Source of the DNA: Bacteroidales bacterium | GTDB lineage: Bacteria; Bacteroidota; Bacteroidia; Bacteroidales; WCHB1-69 | Direction of reading: 5' to 3' | Assembly (NCBI GenBank): GCA_012838875.1 | Contig: DUOL01000177.1 | Location: 1-14,907, forward strand | Length of the DNA stretch: 14,907 nt | Program-made: the position numbers and the translations under genes | Shown here: piece after piece, positions 14,852-14,907 of the stretch | Position numbering within the stretch: the stretch's first letter is position 1 | How the letters are laid out: each line of letters opens with the position of its first letter | Notes under the pieces: model-generated | Seen by the model: only the letters and a program-made list of their open reading frames with translations | Databases searched by the model: none | Told to the model about the DNA's origin: nothing

Positions 14852-14907
14852 GGGCGTGCCCCCTCGCTGCGCTCGGGGTCGGCGCCCGGTTCCAAGTCCG
14901 CGGGCAC
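14852..14907 (+). repeat. GC-rich structured intergenic repeat, copy C (cut by window end)
   Basis: These 56 bases match the first 56 of copy A with three substitutions and retain hairpin I, including the outer GGGCG/CGCCC and inner CCCC/GGGG stems. The differences fall outside the paired bases of hairpin I. It begins 84 bases after the T-tract of the porK terminator. The rest lies beyond the window. Confidence 0.88.

Overview
The window looks like chromosomal DNA of an anaerobic, AT-rich member of the Bacteroidota, most likely order Bacteroidales. Three observations support this: a type IX secretion system (T9SS) locus in the porU-porV-ispF arrangement, promoters of the TAnnTTTG type instead of the E. 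coli -10 box, and anaerobic ferredoxin metabolism (a four-subunit 2-oxoacid:ferredoxin oxidoreductase and the [FeFe]-hydrogenase maturase HydF). The species cannot be told from the sequence.

Layout. 1-717 (+) is the 3' part of a Wzx/MOP-type polysaccharide flippase cut by the window edge. 741-917 is copy A of a GC-rich, strongly folded non-coding repeat. 956-2016 (-) holds a LysE-family exporter and a small lipoprotein whose start overlaps the exporter's stop. 2213-4939 (+) is a four-gene operon (delta, alpha, beta, gamma) for a 2-oxoacid:ferredoxin oxidoreductase of the VOR/KOR type. 4965-5143 is repeat copy B, inverted relative to A. 5200-8107 (-) is porV-ispF-hydF, with abutting or overlapping ends. 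8173-12003 (-) is porU, the T9SS sortase. 12163-14693 (+) is porP-porK, divergent from porU, followed by a strong intrinsic terminator (14727-14767) and the start of repeat copy C at the window's right edge.

How the genes fit together. PorV and PorU belong to the outer-membrane attachment complex of T9SS: PorV shuttles cargo and PorU cleaves the C-terminal signal. PorP and PorK belong to the envelope-spanning translocon. Having both groups side by side and divergent over a 159-bp control region is notable, and so is the absence of porL/M/N directly after porK. The VOR/KOR complex makes reduced ferredoxin, and HydF helps build the H-cluster of a hydrogenase that could use it, although no hydrogenase gene is in the window.

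The least explained element is the repeat of about 178 bp. Two complete copies and one truncated copy lie between genes. A terminal hairpin shows compensatory base changes between copies, and a second, very long hairpin carries a highly conserved apical part. No gene longer than a shadow reading frame was found in the intergenic stretches, and none of these stretches exceeds 300 bases.
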